From Microbacteriaceae bacterium (GTDB lineage Bacteria; Actinomycetota; Actinomycetes; Actinomycetales; Microbacteriaceae), in contig JAUZFY010000162.1 in NCBI GenBank assembly GCA_030840185.1, forward strand, positions 1 to 10,187: a stretch of DNA of 10,187 nt, given 5' to 3'. Made by a program: the position numbers and the translations under genes. Below the pieces are notes generated by a model. That model ran no database searches. It was not told the origin of the DNA and saw only the letters and a program-made list of their open reading frames with translations. Positions within the stretch are counted from its first letter, which is position 1. Each line of letters opens with the position of its first letter. This document shows positions 1-5,524 of this stretch, piece after piece.

Positions 1-390
1 GCGGTAGACGTGGTCGGCTCCTACGACCACGACGATGTCCGGCTTCTCGTCCCGAAGCAGGTTGAGGCTCTGCAGGATGGCGTCGGCCGACCCGGCGAAC
101 CAGCGCTTGCCCAATCGCTGCTGAGCCGGCACGGATGCGACGTAGGAGTTTGTGATTCCGTCGAGCCGCCAGGTCTGCGAGACGTGCCGGTCGAGGCTGT
201 GTGACTTGTACTGGGTGAGCACGACGATCTGCCGAAGGCCGGAGTTGATCAGGTTGGACAGCGCGAAGTCGATCAGGCGGTAGTTGCCACCGAATGGAAC
301 CGCGGGCTTCGCTCGGTCGGCCGTGAGCGGCATGAGGCGTTTGCCTTCTCCGCCGGCGAGGACAATCCCAAAGATCTTCTTCGATGCCAT
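1..390 (-). CDS. glgC: Glucose-1-phosphate adenylyltransferase (ADP-glucose pyrophosphorylase), N-terminal part
   Basis: GlgC makes ADP-glucose and pyrophosphate from ATP and glucose-1-phosphate, the committed step of bacterial glycogen synthesis, in the cytosol. Only the first 130 codons are present; the gene runs off the left edge. The N-terminus reads [19 protein letters not shown], followed by [16 protein letters not shown], which is the nucleotidyltransferase signature (GG-x-G-x-RL...RAKPAVP). Further on are the family-typical stretches [38 protein letters not shown] and GADHVYR. The ATG at 390-388 is chosen because homologous GlgC proteins begin a few residues before the glycine-rich loop, and because a TACTGT -10 box lies 6 nt upstream, suggesting leaderless initiation. 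It is divergent from glgA, the next enzyme of the pathway. Family assignment is very secure; allosteric properties cannot be judged from this fragment. Confidence 0.96.
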   Translation of the reverse strand, partial: MASKKIFGIVLAGGEGKRLMPLTADRAKPAVPFGGNYRLIDFALSNLINSGLRQIVVLTQYKSHSLDRHVSQTWRLDGITNSYVASVPAQQRLGKRWFAGSADAILQSLNLLRDEKPDIVVVVGADHVYR

Positions 391-396
391 GTGTCC

Positions 397-402
397 ACAG
401 TA
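397..402 (-). promoter_or_regulatory. Putative -10 box of glgC (leaderless)
   Basis: On the minus strand the hexamer TACTGT (TANNNT) is followed by GGACAC and then the glgC ATG. The 6-nt gap would place the transcription start on or next to the start codon. No Shine-Dalgarno sequence precedes the ATG and no clear -35 box is visible. Confidence 0.55.
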
Positions 403-438
403 GAGGAACGTCGCGGTGCGCCACTGTCCGAACCGCGC

Positions 439-444
439 TAGCGT
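439..444 (+). promoter_or_regulatory. Putative -10 box of glgA (leaderless)
   Basis: TAGCGT (TANNNT) is followed by TTCACACT (8 nt) and then the GTG at 453. There is no ribosome binding site, so a leaderless transcript starting at or near the GTG is the simplest reading. It lies back to back with the glgC -10 box in the same 62-bp region. No convincing -35 box is seen. Confidence 0.55.
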
Positions 445-452
445 TTCACACT

Positions 453-1637
453 GTGAGAGTCGATCTGATAACCAGGGAATACCCGCCGGAGATATACGGC
501 GGAGCCGGAGTGCACGTCACGGAACTGACGAAGGCGCTGCGACGTGACCTTCGGGTGGTGGTGCGAGCCTTCGGGCAGCCGCGGGACGAGGTCGATGTTC
601 ACTCGTACGGCGTGCCCCCGCAACTCGCCGACGCCAATCCGGCGCTCGGCACGCTCGGGGTCGATCTCGAGATCGCGCAGGACGTTGCCGGGGCGGACCT
701 CGTGCACTCACACACCTGGTACGCGAACGCGGCCGGGCACATCGCGCAGCTGCTCCACGGCATCCCTCACGTCATCACCGCGCACAGCCTCGAGCCGTTA
801 CGCCCGTGGAAGGCCGAGCAGCTCGGCGGCGGGTATCGCGTGTCGAGCTGGATCGAACGCGATTCCTTCGCCTCGGCGGACGCGGTCATCGCCGTGAGCC
901 ATGGCATGCGCCGCGACATCCTGCGCTCGTACCCGTTCCTCGACCCGTCCACGGTCTCCGTCGTGCACAACGGGATCGATCTGGAGGCGTGGCACCCGGT
1001 TCGGGACGCGGATCTCGTTCGTTCCCTCGGCATCGACCCGGATCGCCCATCGGTGGTCTTCGTCGGCCGGATCACGCGGCAGAAGGGCCTGCCCTATCTG
1101 CTGCGCGCCGCGGCGCAGCTGCCGCCAGAGGTGCAGCTCGTGCTCTGCGCTGGCGCCCCGGACACGGCGGAGATCATGGACGAGGTGCGCCACCTCGTCG
1201 GCGAGCTGCAGAAGACGCGAACCGGAGTGGTGTGGATTGAGGAGATGCTCAGCCAGCACGACCTCTCCGCCGTGCTGACCTCCGCGACGACATTCGTCTG
1301 CCCGTCGATCTACGAGCCGCTCGGGATCGTCAACCTCGAGGCGATGGCGTGCGGTGCCCCCGTCGTCGGAACGGCGACCGGCGGCATTCCCGAGGTGGTC
1401 GACGACGGGGTGACCGGGCGACTGGTTCCCATCGACCAAGCCGACGACGGAACGGGCACTCCGCTCGACCCGCAGAGATTCGTCGACGACCTCGCGCGCA
1501 CCCTGATCGAGGTGGTGAGCGATCCCGAGTTGGCTCGATCGATGGGGCAAGCCGGTCGGGCATGGGCCGAGCGAGACTTCGGCTGGGAGCGCATCTCGAA
1601 ACGCACCCAGGAGGTCTACCGTTCGCTTCTGCCCTGA
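453..1637 (+). CDS. glgA: Glycogen synthase / alpha-maltose-1-phosphate synthase (actinobacterial GlgA, GT4 type)
   Basis: This is an ADP-glucose-dependent glucosyltransferase of the short actinobacterial GlgA type (394 residues). Mycobacterial members, also called GlgM, make maltose-1-phosphate from ADP-glucose and glucose-1-phosphate, as well as acting in glycogen synthesis. The N-terminus, [20 protein letters not shown], carries the glycine-rich acceptor-side loop in its actinobacterial form rather than the KTGGL of classical GT5 synthases. The C-terminal half shows [10 protein letters not shown] (203-212, donor-binding Arg/Lys) and EPLGIVNLE (288-296, the EX7E motif), followed by [18 protein letters not shown], typical of a GT-B fold. 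The frame stays open back to 384, but residues before GTG 453 do not resemble the family, and the -10 box at 439-444 would lie inside such an extension. Divergent from glgC, which supplies its ADP-glucose. Whether it prefers glycogen or glucose-1-phosphate as acceptor is not readable from sequence. Confidence 0.93.
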   Translation: MRVDLITREYPPEIYGGAGVHVTELTKALRRDLRVVVRAFGQPRDEVDVHSYGVPPQLADANPALGTLGVDLEIAQDVAGADLVHSHTWYANAAGHIAQLLHGIPHVITAHSLEPLRPWKAEQLGGGYRVSSWIERDSFASADAVIAVSHGMRRDILRSYPFLDPSTVSVVHNGIDLEAWHPVRDADLVRSLGIDPDRPSVVFVGRITRQKGLPYLLRAAAQLPPEVQLVLCAGAPDTAEIMDEVRHLVGELQKTRTGVVWIEEMLSQHDLSAVLTSATTFVCPSIYEPLGIVNLEAMACGAPVVGTATGGIPEVVDDGVTGRLVPIDQADDGTGTPLDPQRFVDDLARTLIEVVSDPELARSMGQAGRAWAERDFGWERISKRTQEVYRSLLP

Positions 1638-1666
1638 CCGACGCACGGTCCGGGCGGCGGCGCGTA

Positions 1667-1680
1667 CGGCCGAGCGGCCG
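1667..1680 (+). terminator. Weak GC hairpin after glgA
   Basis: CGGCC, loop GAGC, GGCCG form a 5-bp stem 30 nt after the glgA stop. A second 5-bp hairpin (GACCG...CGGTC, 1636-1650) overlaps the stop codon. No T-tract follows, so this is at best a weak terminator between glgA and the ABC gene. Confidence 0.25.
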
Positions 1681-1692
1681 GATGAAGAAAGG

Positions 1693-1698
1693 TAGGGT
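1693..1698 (+). promoter_or_regulatory. Putative -10 box of the ABC ATPase gene (leaderless)
   Basis: TAGGGT (TANNNT) is followed by TGGGGG (6 nt) and ATG at 1705. A purine stretch, GAAAGG, lies 12 nt before the ATG, which is rather far for a Shine-Dalgarno sequence. The -10 reading fits the spacing seen at other starts in the window. Confidence 0.5.
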
Positions 1699-1704
1699 TG
1701 GGGG

Positions 1705-2487
1705 ATGGCCAGCGTTCTCCAGCTCTCCGACGTGTCTTTCGTCCGAGACGGCAACTACATCCTGGATTCCGTCAATTGGAGTGTGGAGAGCGACGAGCGT
1801 TGGGTGATCCTCGGGCCGAACGGCGCAGGCAAGACCACCCTCCTTCAACTCGCGTCCGCGCTGATCCACCCCACCGCCGGAACGGTGCGCGTTCTCGACG
1901 GGACTCTCGGTCGTGTCGACGTCTTCGAACTGCGCCCACGCATCGGGTTCGCGTCGACGGCCATGGCGCGCCGCATCCCGGGCACCGAGCGAGTGCTCGA
2001 CGTCGTGCTGACCGCCGCCTACGCGGTCGCCGGACGCTGGAACGAGTCGTACGAGGACATTGACGTTCGGCGCGCCCAGCGAGTTCTTGCCGAGTGGAAG
2101 CTCGACCACCTCGAGGATCGCAAGTTCGGTGGACTGAGTGACGGCGAACAGAAGCGGGTGCAGATCGCGCGATCGGTGATGACCGATCCGGAACTCCTTC
2201 TGCTCGACGAGCCGGCCGCGAGCCTCGACCTCGGCGCGCGTGAGGAGCTGCTCGAGCTGCTCGGCGGCTACGCGAGGGCCAAGCAAGCGCCGGCAATCAT
2301 CATGGTCACCCACCACGTCGAGGAGATCCCGGTCGGATTCAACAACGCGATGCTTCTCGCCGACGGCAGAATCACCGCCGCCGGACCGATCGCCGACGTC
2401 CTCACGTCGGAGAATCTGACCGAGACCTTCGGGCGTCCGCTTCAGGTCGAGGAGCGCGACGGCCGGTTCGCCGCACGCGCCGCCTAA
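1705..2487 (+). CDS. ABC transporter-type ATP-binding protein (single nucleotide-binding domain)
   Basis: A 260-residue protein consisting of one ABC ATPase domain. Visible motifs are Walker A GPNGAGKTT (37-45), the signature LSDGE (144-148, with Asp in place of the usual second Gly), Walker B LLLLDEP (164-170) with catalytic Glu169, and the D-loop SLD (173-175). The switch histidine region is VTHHVEEI (201-208). The position usually held by the Q-loop glutamine reads IGFAST, so the Gln is absent. There is no membrane segment and no permease or binding-protein gene beside it, so the transported substrate, if any, is unknown. The THHVEEI ending recalls the YlmA/ModF-like ATPases, which also often lack a linked permease; that comparison is from memory. 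The ATG is set by the domain start and the -10 box just upstream. The glgA stop lies 67 nt upstream. A role outside transport is possible. Confidence 0.85.
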   Translation: MASVLQLSDVSFVRDGNYILDSVNWSVESDERWVILGPNGAGKTTLLQLASALIHPTAGTVRVLDGTLGRVDVFELRPRIGFASTAMARRIPGTERVLDVVLTAAYAVAGRWNESYEDIDVRRAQRVLAEWKLDHLEDRKFGGLSDGEQKRVQIARSVMTDPELLLLDEPAASLDLGAREELLELLGGYARAKQAPAIIMVTHHVEEIPVGFNNAMLLADGRITAAGPIADVLTSENLTETFGRPLQVEERDGRFAARAA

Positions 2488-2510
2488 CCCGCGGGCGTTC
2501 GGATACCGGT

Positions 2511-2564
2511 GAGCCAATCCGGGCGAGACAATCCCAGGCGAGCCAATCCGGGGTGAGACTCTGG
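2511..2564 (+). repeat. Imperfect tandem repeat, about 15 bp x 4, upstream of rpmE2
   Basis: Four units begin at 2511, 2525, 2540 and 2555: GAGCCAATCC, GAGACAATCC, GAGCCAATCC and a degenerate GAGACTCTGG. Units 1 and 3 share GAGCCAATCCGGG exactly; the period is 14-15 bp. The array ends directly at the probable -10 box of rpmE2. It could be a multi-site operator or a small slippage-prone tandem repeat. The function is unknown. Confidence 0.6.
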
Positions 2565-2570
2565 TAATGT
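2565..2570 (+). promoter_or_regulatory. Putative extended -10 box of rpmE2
   Basis: TAATGT is preceded by TGG, giving an extended -10 (TGnTAATGT). A transcript starting about 7 nt further on would have a leader of roughly 58 nt, rich in pyrimidines (2591-2620). No TTGACA-like -35 is seen. Confidence 0.45.
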
Positions 2571-2622
2571 AATCCCTTGGCCCACGTGCCATCCTTTTTC
2601 TCCTCTCTTTCACTTCACACTC

Positions 2623-2629
2623 AAGGAAA
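2623..2629 (+). promoter_or_regulatory. Ribosome binding site of rpmE2
   Basis: AAGGAAA lies a few bases before the ATG at 2635, a normal Shine-Dalgarno position. It contrasts with the apparently leaderless genes nearby and suits a highly expressed ribosomal protein gene. Confidence 0.7.
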
Positions 2630-2634
2630 TAACG

Positions 2635-2883
2635 ATGAAGACTGACATCCACCCCGAGTACTCGGCCGTCGTGTTCCGCGACCTCGCGAGCGGCGAGACC
2701 TTCCTGACCCGTTCGACGGTCAAGAGTGACAAGACCATCGAACTCGATGGCCAGACCTACCCGGTCGTCGACGTCGAAATCTCGTCAGCCTCGCACCCGT
2801 TCTACACGGGCAAGCAGCGCATCCTCGACAGCGCCGGCCGCGTCGAGAAGTTCAACTCGCGATACAAGGGCTTCGGCGCGTAA
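2635..2883 (+). CDS. rpmE2: 50S ribosomal protein L31, type B (zinc-independent)
   Basis: Small 82-residue protein of the large ribosomal subunit. It begins [20 protein letters not shown] and contains the type B L31 hallmark SHPFYTGKQ (53-61), ending in [10 protein letters not shown]. There is no cysteine anywhere, so the zinc ribbon of type A L31 is missing; this is the C-minus paralogue which in several bacteria replaces the zinc-containing form under zinc limitation. The start is fixed by the AAGGAAA site and the family-typical MKxDIHP N-terminus. It is monocistronic by layout, with a tandem-repeat/promoter region upstream and a strong hairpin downstream. I see no recognisable Zur operator in front of it, so it may be the constitutive or only L31 in this organism. 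Confidence 0.95.
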   Translation: MKTDIHPEYSAVVFRDLASGETFLTRSTVKSDKTIELDGQTYPVVDVEISSASHPFYTGKQRILDSAGRVEKFNSRYKGFGA

Positions 2884-2893
2884 CTGGTGGGCG

Positions 2894-2908
2894 GCCGGTG
2901 TGACCGGC
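2894..2908. terminator. Small GC hairpin downstream of rpmE2
   Basis: GCCGGT, loop GTG, ACCGGC: a 6-bp perfect stem 10 nt after the rpmE2 stop. It has no T-tract. It may assist termination or protect the 3' end together with the larger hairpin at 2926-2959. Confidence 0.35.
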
Positions 2909-2925
2909 TCTCAGCACGCTTCGCA

Positions 2926-2959
2926 GGGAAGGCGATCGGCTTCGGCCGGTCGCCTTCCC
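2926..2959. terminator. Bidirectional UUCG-capped terminator between rpmE2 and the exonuclease gene
   Basis: GGGAAGGCGA (2926-2935) pairs perfectly with TCGCCTTCCC (2950-2959). Inside, one T-G wobble and a 4-bp CGGC/GCCG stem are closed by TTCG, a very stable tetraloop with its preferred C-G closing pair. The full stem is 15 bp. Only a weak T-rich tail (TCGTT) follows on the plus strand. It lies between two convergent genes and could serve both. Confidence 0.8.
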
Positions 2960-2972
2960 TCGTTAAGCGGCT

Positions 2973-3695
2973 CTAACGCTGCGGCCAGCCGCCGTGCGCG
3001 ATGAAGTCGGGGTTTCGGGCCCGGCGCATGTAGTCCTGAAAGTTCGCAGCCTGGTCGGCGCACCAGCCGACCTGGAGCGCGTGAATGGCGTGGATGTCGT
3101 CGCCGAGCTCGGCGTTGTAGCGGCGGCCGATTGCCTGGGCGACCCGACCGGCGGCCACGGCGTCGGCACCGGCATCGTGCGCGTCGGTGAGGTCGACCCC
3201 ATAGTTGAGTGCCGTCGCCTCCAGCGTGCGCTTGCCCTTGCGGTACCGGTCGACCGCCTTGTCGATCACGAGCGGGTCGACAATCGGAGTGGGGCCGCTG
3301 AGGGGGGTGATACCGTGCCGGATCGCCTCACGATTGAGCAGCGTCAGGTCGTACGGCGCGTTGTAGATGGTCACGGGGATGCCGCGGTCGAGAATCGCCC
3401 CGATCGCGGCGACGATCTCCGCGATGACCTCGGCGGCCGGCCGGCCCTCGGCGCGAGCGCGCTCGGTGGAGATGCCGTGCACCGCACTGGCTTGAACCGG
3501 AATCTCGACCCCCGGGTCCGCGATCCAATCGATCAATTCGATGCTGTTGCCGGACGAATCGATGATCCCGACGTGGGCGGAGACTACGCGGCTCGTCTCC
3601 ACGTCGATGCCGGTCGTCTCGAGGTCGAAGACCCCGAGAGTATCGAACCAGGTACTGCCCTTACTGATTGAATAGCTACCGATTGAATCGCTCAC
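2973..3695 (-). CDS. DEDDh 3'-5' exonuclease (DnaQ/epsilon-like, RNase T-like fold)
   Basis: A stand-alone 3'-5' exonuclease domain of about 240 residues. In numbering from the longer GTG start at 3701, ExoI is GVFDLETTG with Asp26 and Glu28, ExoII is IYNAPYDLTLL with Asp118, and ExoIII is DAHDAGADA with His175 and Asp180. This is the full DEDDh metal-binding set. VHGIS (74-78) is another common element of the family. No BRCT, helicase or GIY-YIG domain is attached, so it resembles exonucleases annotated as DNA polymerase III epsilon-like; substrate (DNA repair or RNA trimming) is not readable. GTG 3701 abuts a TAGATT -10 box with no spacer, whereas GTG 3695 is 6 nt behind it, so 3695 is preferred; the first conserved residues come much later either way. 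It follows treS by a few nucleotides, but the promoter suggests independent transcription. Confidence 0.88.
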   Translation of the reverse strand: MSDSIGSYSISKGSTWFDTLGVFDLETTGIDVETSRVVSAHVGIIDSSGNSIELIDWIADPGVEIPVQASAVHGISTERARAEGRPAAEVIAEIVAAIGAILDRGIPVTIYNAPYDLTLLNREAIRHGITPLSGPTPIVDPLVIDKAVDRYRKGKRTLEATALNYGVDLTDAHDAGADAVAAGRVAQAIGRRYNAELGDDIHAIHALQVGWCADQAANFQDYMRRARNPDFIAHGGWPQR

Positions 3696-3701
3696 ACTCA
3701 C

Positions 3702-3707
3702 AATCTA
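3702..3707 (-). promoter_or_regulatory. Putative -10 box of the exonuclease gene, overlapping the treS stop codon
   Basis: On the minus strand TAGATT is followed by GTGAGT and then a second GTG at 3695. The first three bases of the hexamer are the TAG stop of treS. The 6-nt spacing to the second GTG matches the leaderless pattern at other genes here. Confidence 0.45.
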
Positions 3708-5429
3708 GGGCCGACCACCGGCATGGCTCGGCGACCCGACGTGAAGCCAGTAGAAACTCTGGGTGGCGAGGGTCACAGTGACCTCGCCGCTCTCATTGAA
3801 TGCGGGAAACTCGCTGCCGCCGAACAGGTCGAAAAGGCCGGCCCCGGCCAGCTGCTCCGCCGCGATGGTGACGGCGATCGGGTTGTGCGCGAAGCTGAAA
3901 ATGCACAACACGTCCTCGGGCGAATCGCCGAATTGCGTTCCGGAGCCGGGGTAGGAGCGCACGAAGGCAAGCACGGACTCGTGATTGGTCTTCAGAACCG
4001 TGAGCGATCCGAGCCCGAAGGTGGGATGAGCCTTTCGCACGTGGATCACGTTGCGCACCCAGTGCAGGAGGGACCGGGACTGGGCAAGCTGCGACTCGAC
4101 GTTGGTGAGGTTGTAGTTGAAGACGAGGGACTGAACCACCGGGAGGTACAGCTTGCCGGGGTCGGCCGAGGAGAATCCGGCGTTGCGGTCCGGGGTCCAC
4201 TGCATCGGCGTGCGGGAGGAATCCCGGTCGGGGAGCCAGATGTTGTCGCCCATCCCGATCTCGTCGCCGTAGTAGAGGAATGGGCTACCCGGGAGGCTGA
4301 ACAGCAGCGCGTGTGCCAACTCCAGCTCGGCCCTCGAATTGTCGAGCAGCGGCGCGAGGCGGCGACGGATCCCGATGTTGGATCGCATCCGCGGGTCGTA
4401 CGCGTACCAGCCGTACATGGCCTGGCGGTACTCCTCAGAGACCATCTCGAGGGTGAGTTCGTCGTGGTTGCGCAGGAACACGCCCCAGCCGGCCCCCTCG
4501 GGGATGTCCGTCGTCTCCGAAAGGATGCGGGTAAGTTCCCCCGCGTTCTGTGAGCGGAGGGAGTAGAAGACTCGCGGCATCACCGGGAAGTCGAACGCCA
4601 TGTGGCACTCCGGCTCCTCCTCCGTCCCGAAGAACGCCGCGACCTCACGGGGCCACTGATTTGCCTCGGCGAGCATAATCCGCCCGGGGTACTCCTCGTC
4701 GAACATCGCACGTACTCGCTTGATGTACTCGTGAGTCGGTGGCTCGCCCTCGCCGTTGCCCTCGTCGGACTCGAACAGGTAGGGGATCGCGTCGAGCCGG
4801 ATGCCGTCGACCCCGAGATCGAGCCAGAAGCGCATGATATCCAGCACGGCTTCCTGCACCGCCGGGTTATCGAAGTTGAGGTCCGGCTGGTGGGAGAAAA
4901 AGCGGTGGAAGAAGAACTGGCGGCGCACCGGGTCGAAGCTCCAGTTCGACTCTTCAGTGTCGACGAAGATGATCCGAATGTTTCCGTACTTATCGTCGGT
5001 GTCGCTCCACACGTAGTAGTCGCCGTATGGGCCGTCCGGGTTGGACCGGGACTGTTGGAACCACTCGTGCTGGTCCGACGTGTGGTTGAGCGGGAAGTCG
5101 ATGATGATGCGCATGTTCCGCTCGTGCGCCTTCGTCACGAGATCCTTGAACTCGTCCAGGGTTCCGAACTCCGGAAGGATCGACCGGAAGTCCGAGACGT
5201 CGTAGCCGCCGTCGCGCAGCGGGGACTCGTAGATCGGCGGGAGCCACAACGCGTCGATTCCGAGCCACTGCAGATAGTCGAGCCTGGACAGCAGCCCCTG
5301 CAGGTCGCCAGACCCGTCCCCGTTGCTGTCCACGAAGGAGCGCACCATGACCTCGTAGAACACCGATCGCCGATACCACTGCGGATCAAGGGTCAAACCG
5401 GGCAGTTGTATCGGGGCGGTGAAGCTCAC
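3705..5429 (-). CDS. treS: Trehalose synthase (maltose alpha-D-glucosyltransferase), GH13
   Basis: TreS reversibly interconverts maltose and trehalose by intramolecular transglucosylation in the cytosol; in actinobacteria it also feeds the GlgE alpha-glucan pathway. The 574-residue protein starts MSFTAPIQLPGLTLDPQWYR, then RRSVFYEVMVRSF, the usual TreS opening. GH13 signatures in order are DFPLNHTS (111-118), DGIRLDAIPYL with nucleophile Asp213 (208-218), LAEANQWP with acid/base Glu255 (253-260), and FLRNHDE with transition-state Asp323 (318-324). The later GSPFLYYGDEIGMGDN stretch is also typical of TreS. GTG 5429 is chosen over an open extension to 5606: it has AAAGGAG 4 nt upstream, the length fits the family, and the extension overlaps the divergent gene. 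There is no C-terminal maltokinase fusion and no mak or glgE gene nearby. The exonuclease gene begins right after its stop. Confidence 0.95.
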   Translation of the reverse strand: MSFTAPIQLPGLTLDPQWYRRSVFYEVMVRSFVDSNGDGSGDLQGLLSRLDYLQWLGIDALWLPPIYESPLRDGGYDVSDFRSILPEFGTLDEFKDLVTKAHERNMRIIIDFPLNHTSDQHEWFQQSRSNPDGPYGDYYVWSDTDDKYGNIRIIFVDTEESNWSFDPVRRQFFFHRFFSHQPDLNFDNPAVQEAVLDIMRFWLDLGVDGIRLDAIPYLFESDEGNGEGEPPTHEYIKRVRAMFDEEYPGRIMLAEANQWPREVAAFFGTEEEPECHMAFDFPVMPRVFYSLRSQNAGELTRILSETTDIPEGAGWGVFLRNHDELTLEMVSEEYRQAMYGWYAYDPRMRSNIGIRRRLAPLLDNSRAELELAHALLFSLPGSPFLYYGDEIGMGDNIWLPDRDSSRTPMQWTPDRNAGFSSADPGKLYLPVVQSLVFNYNLTNVESQLAQSRSLLHWVRNVIHVRKAHPTFGLGSLTVLKTNHESVLAFVRSYPGSGTQFGDSPEDVLCIFSFAHNPIAVTIAAEQLAGAGLFDLFGGSEFPAFNESGEVTVTLATQSFYWLHVGSPSHAGGRP

Positions 5430-5433
5430 AGCG

Positions 5434-5440
5434 CTCCTTT
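5434..5440 (-). promoter_or_regulatory. Ribosome binding site deciding the treS start
   Basis: On the minus strand AAAGGAG is followed by CGCT and GTG 5429. The spacing is slightly short, but it is a strong anti-16S match and the only one near the expected N-terminus. Confidence 0.65.
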
Positions 5441-5467
5441 CGAGAGCAGGGTTTGTCGATTCAGGCA

Positions 5468-5473
5468 AGTCTA
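5468..5473 (-). promoter_or_regulatory. Putative -10 box of treS
   Basis: TAGACT on the minus strand, about 38 nt before the GTG, would give a leader of roughly 30 nt containing the AAAGGAG site. The same hexamer, TAGACT, is found on the plus strand at 5511-5516 for the divergent gene. The -35 region is not convincing. Confidence 0.4.
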
Positions 5474-5510
5474 GGCGCGCCGTGAGAACGCACACACGAC
5501 CTCGCATCCG

Positions 5511-5516
5511 TAGACT
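5511..5516 (+). promoter_or_regulatory. Putative -10 box of the alpha/beta hydrolase gene (leaderless)
   Basis: TAGACT is followed by GGCCATCG (8 nt) and ATG 5525. No Shine-Dalgarno sequence precedes the ATG, so a leaderless start is likely. Confidence 0.5.
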
Positions 5517-5524
5517 GGCCATCG

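Noticed and set aside
798..1754. A 318-codon minus-strand frame inside glgA
   Set aside because: Shadow of glgA with low-complexity Arg/Asp/Val-rich translation and no domain signature.
2488..2634. A Zur operator in front of rpmE2
   Set aside because: No AT-rich palindrome of the TGAAAATnATTTTCA type is present; the tandem repeats are direct, not inverted, and have a different sequence.
1330..2652. A 440-codon open frame on the minus strand across glgA, the ABC gene and the rpmE2 promoter
   Set aside because: It is antisense to two well-supported genes, is typical of GC-rich third-position bias, and its translation resembles no protein family.
4602..5474. A 290-codon plus-strand frame opposite treS
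   Set aside because: Antisense to the catalytic core of treS, with no motifs and no plausible start signal.
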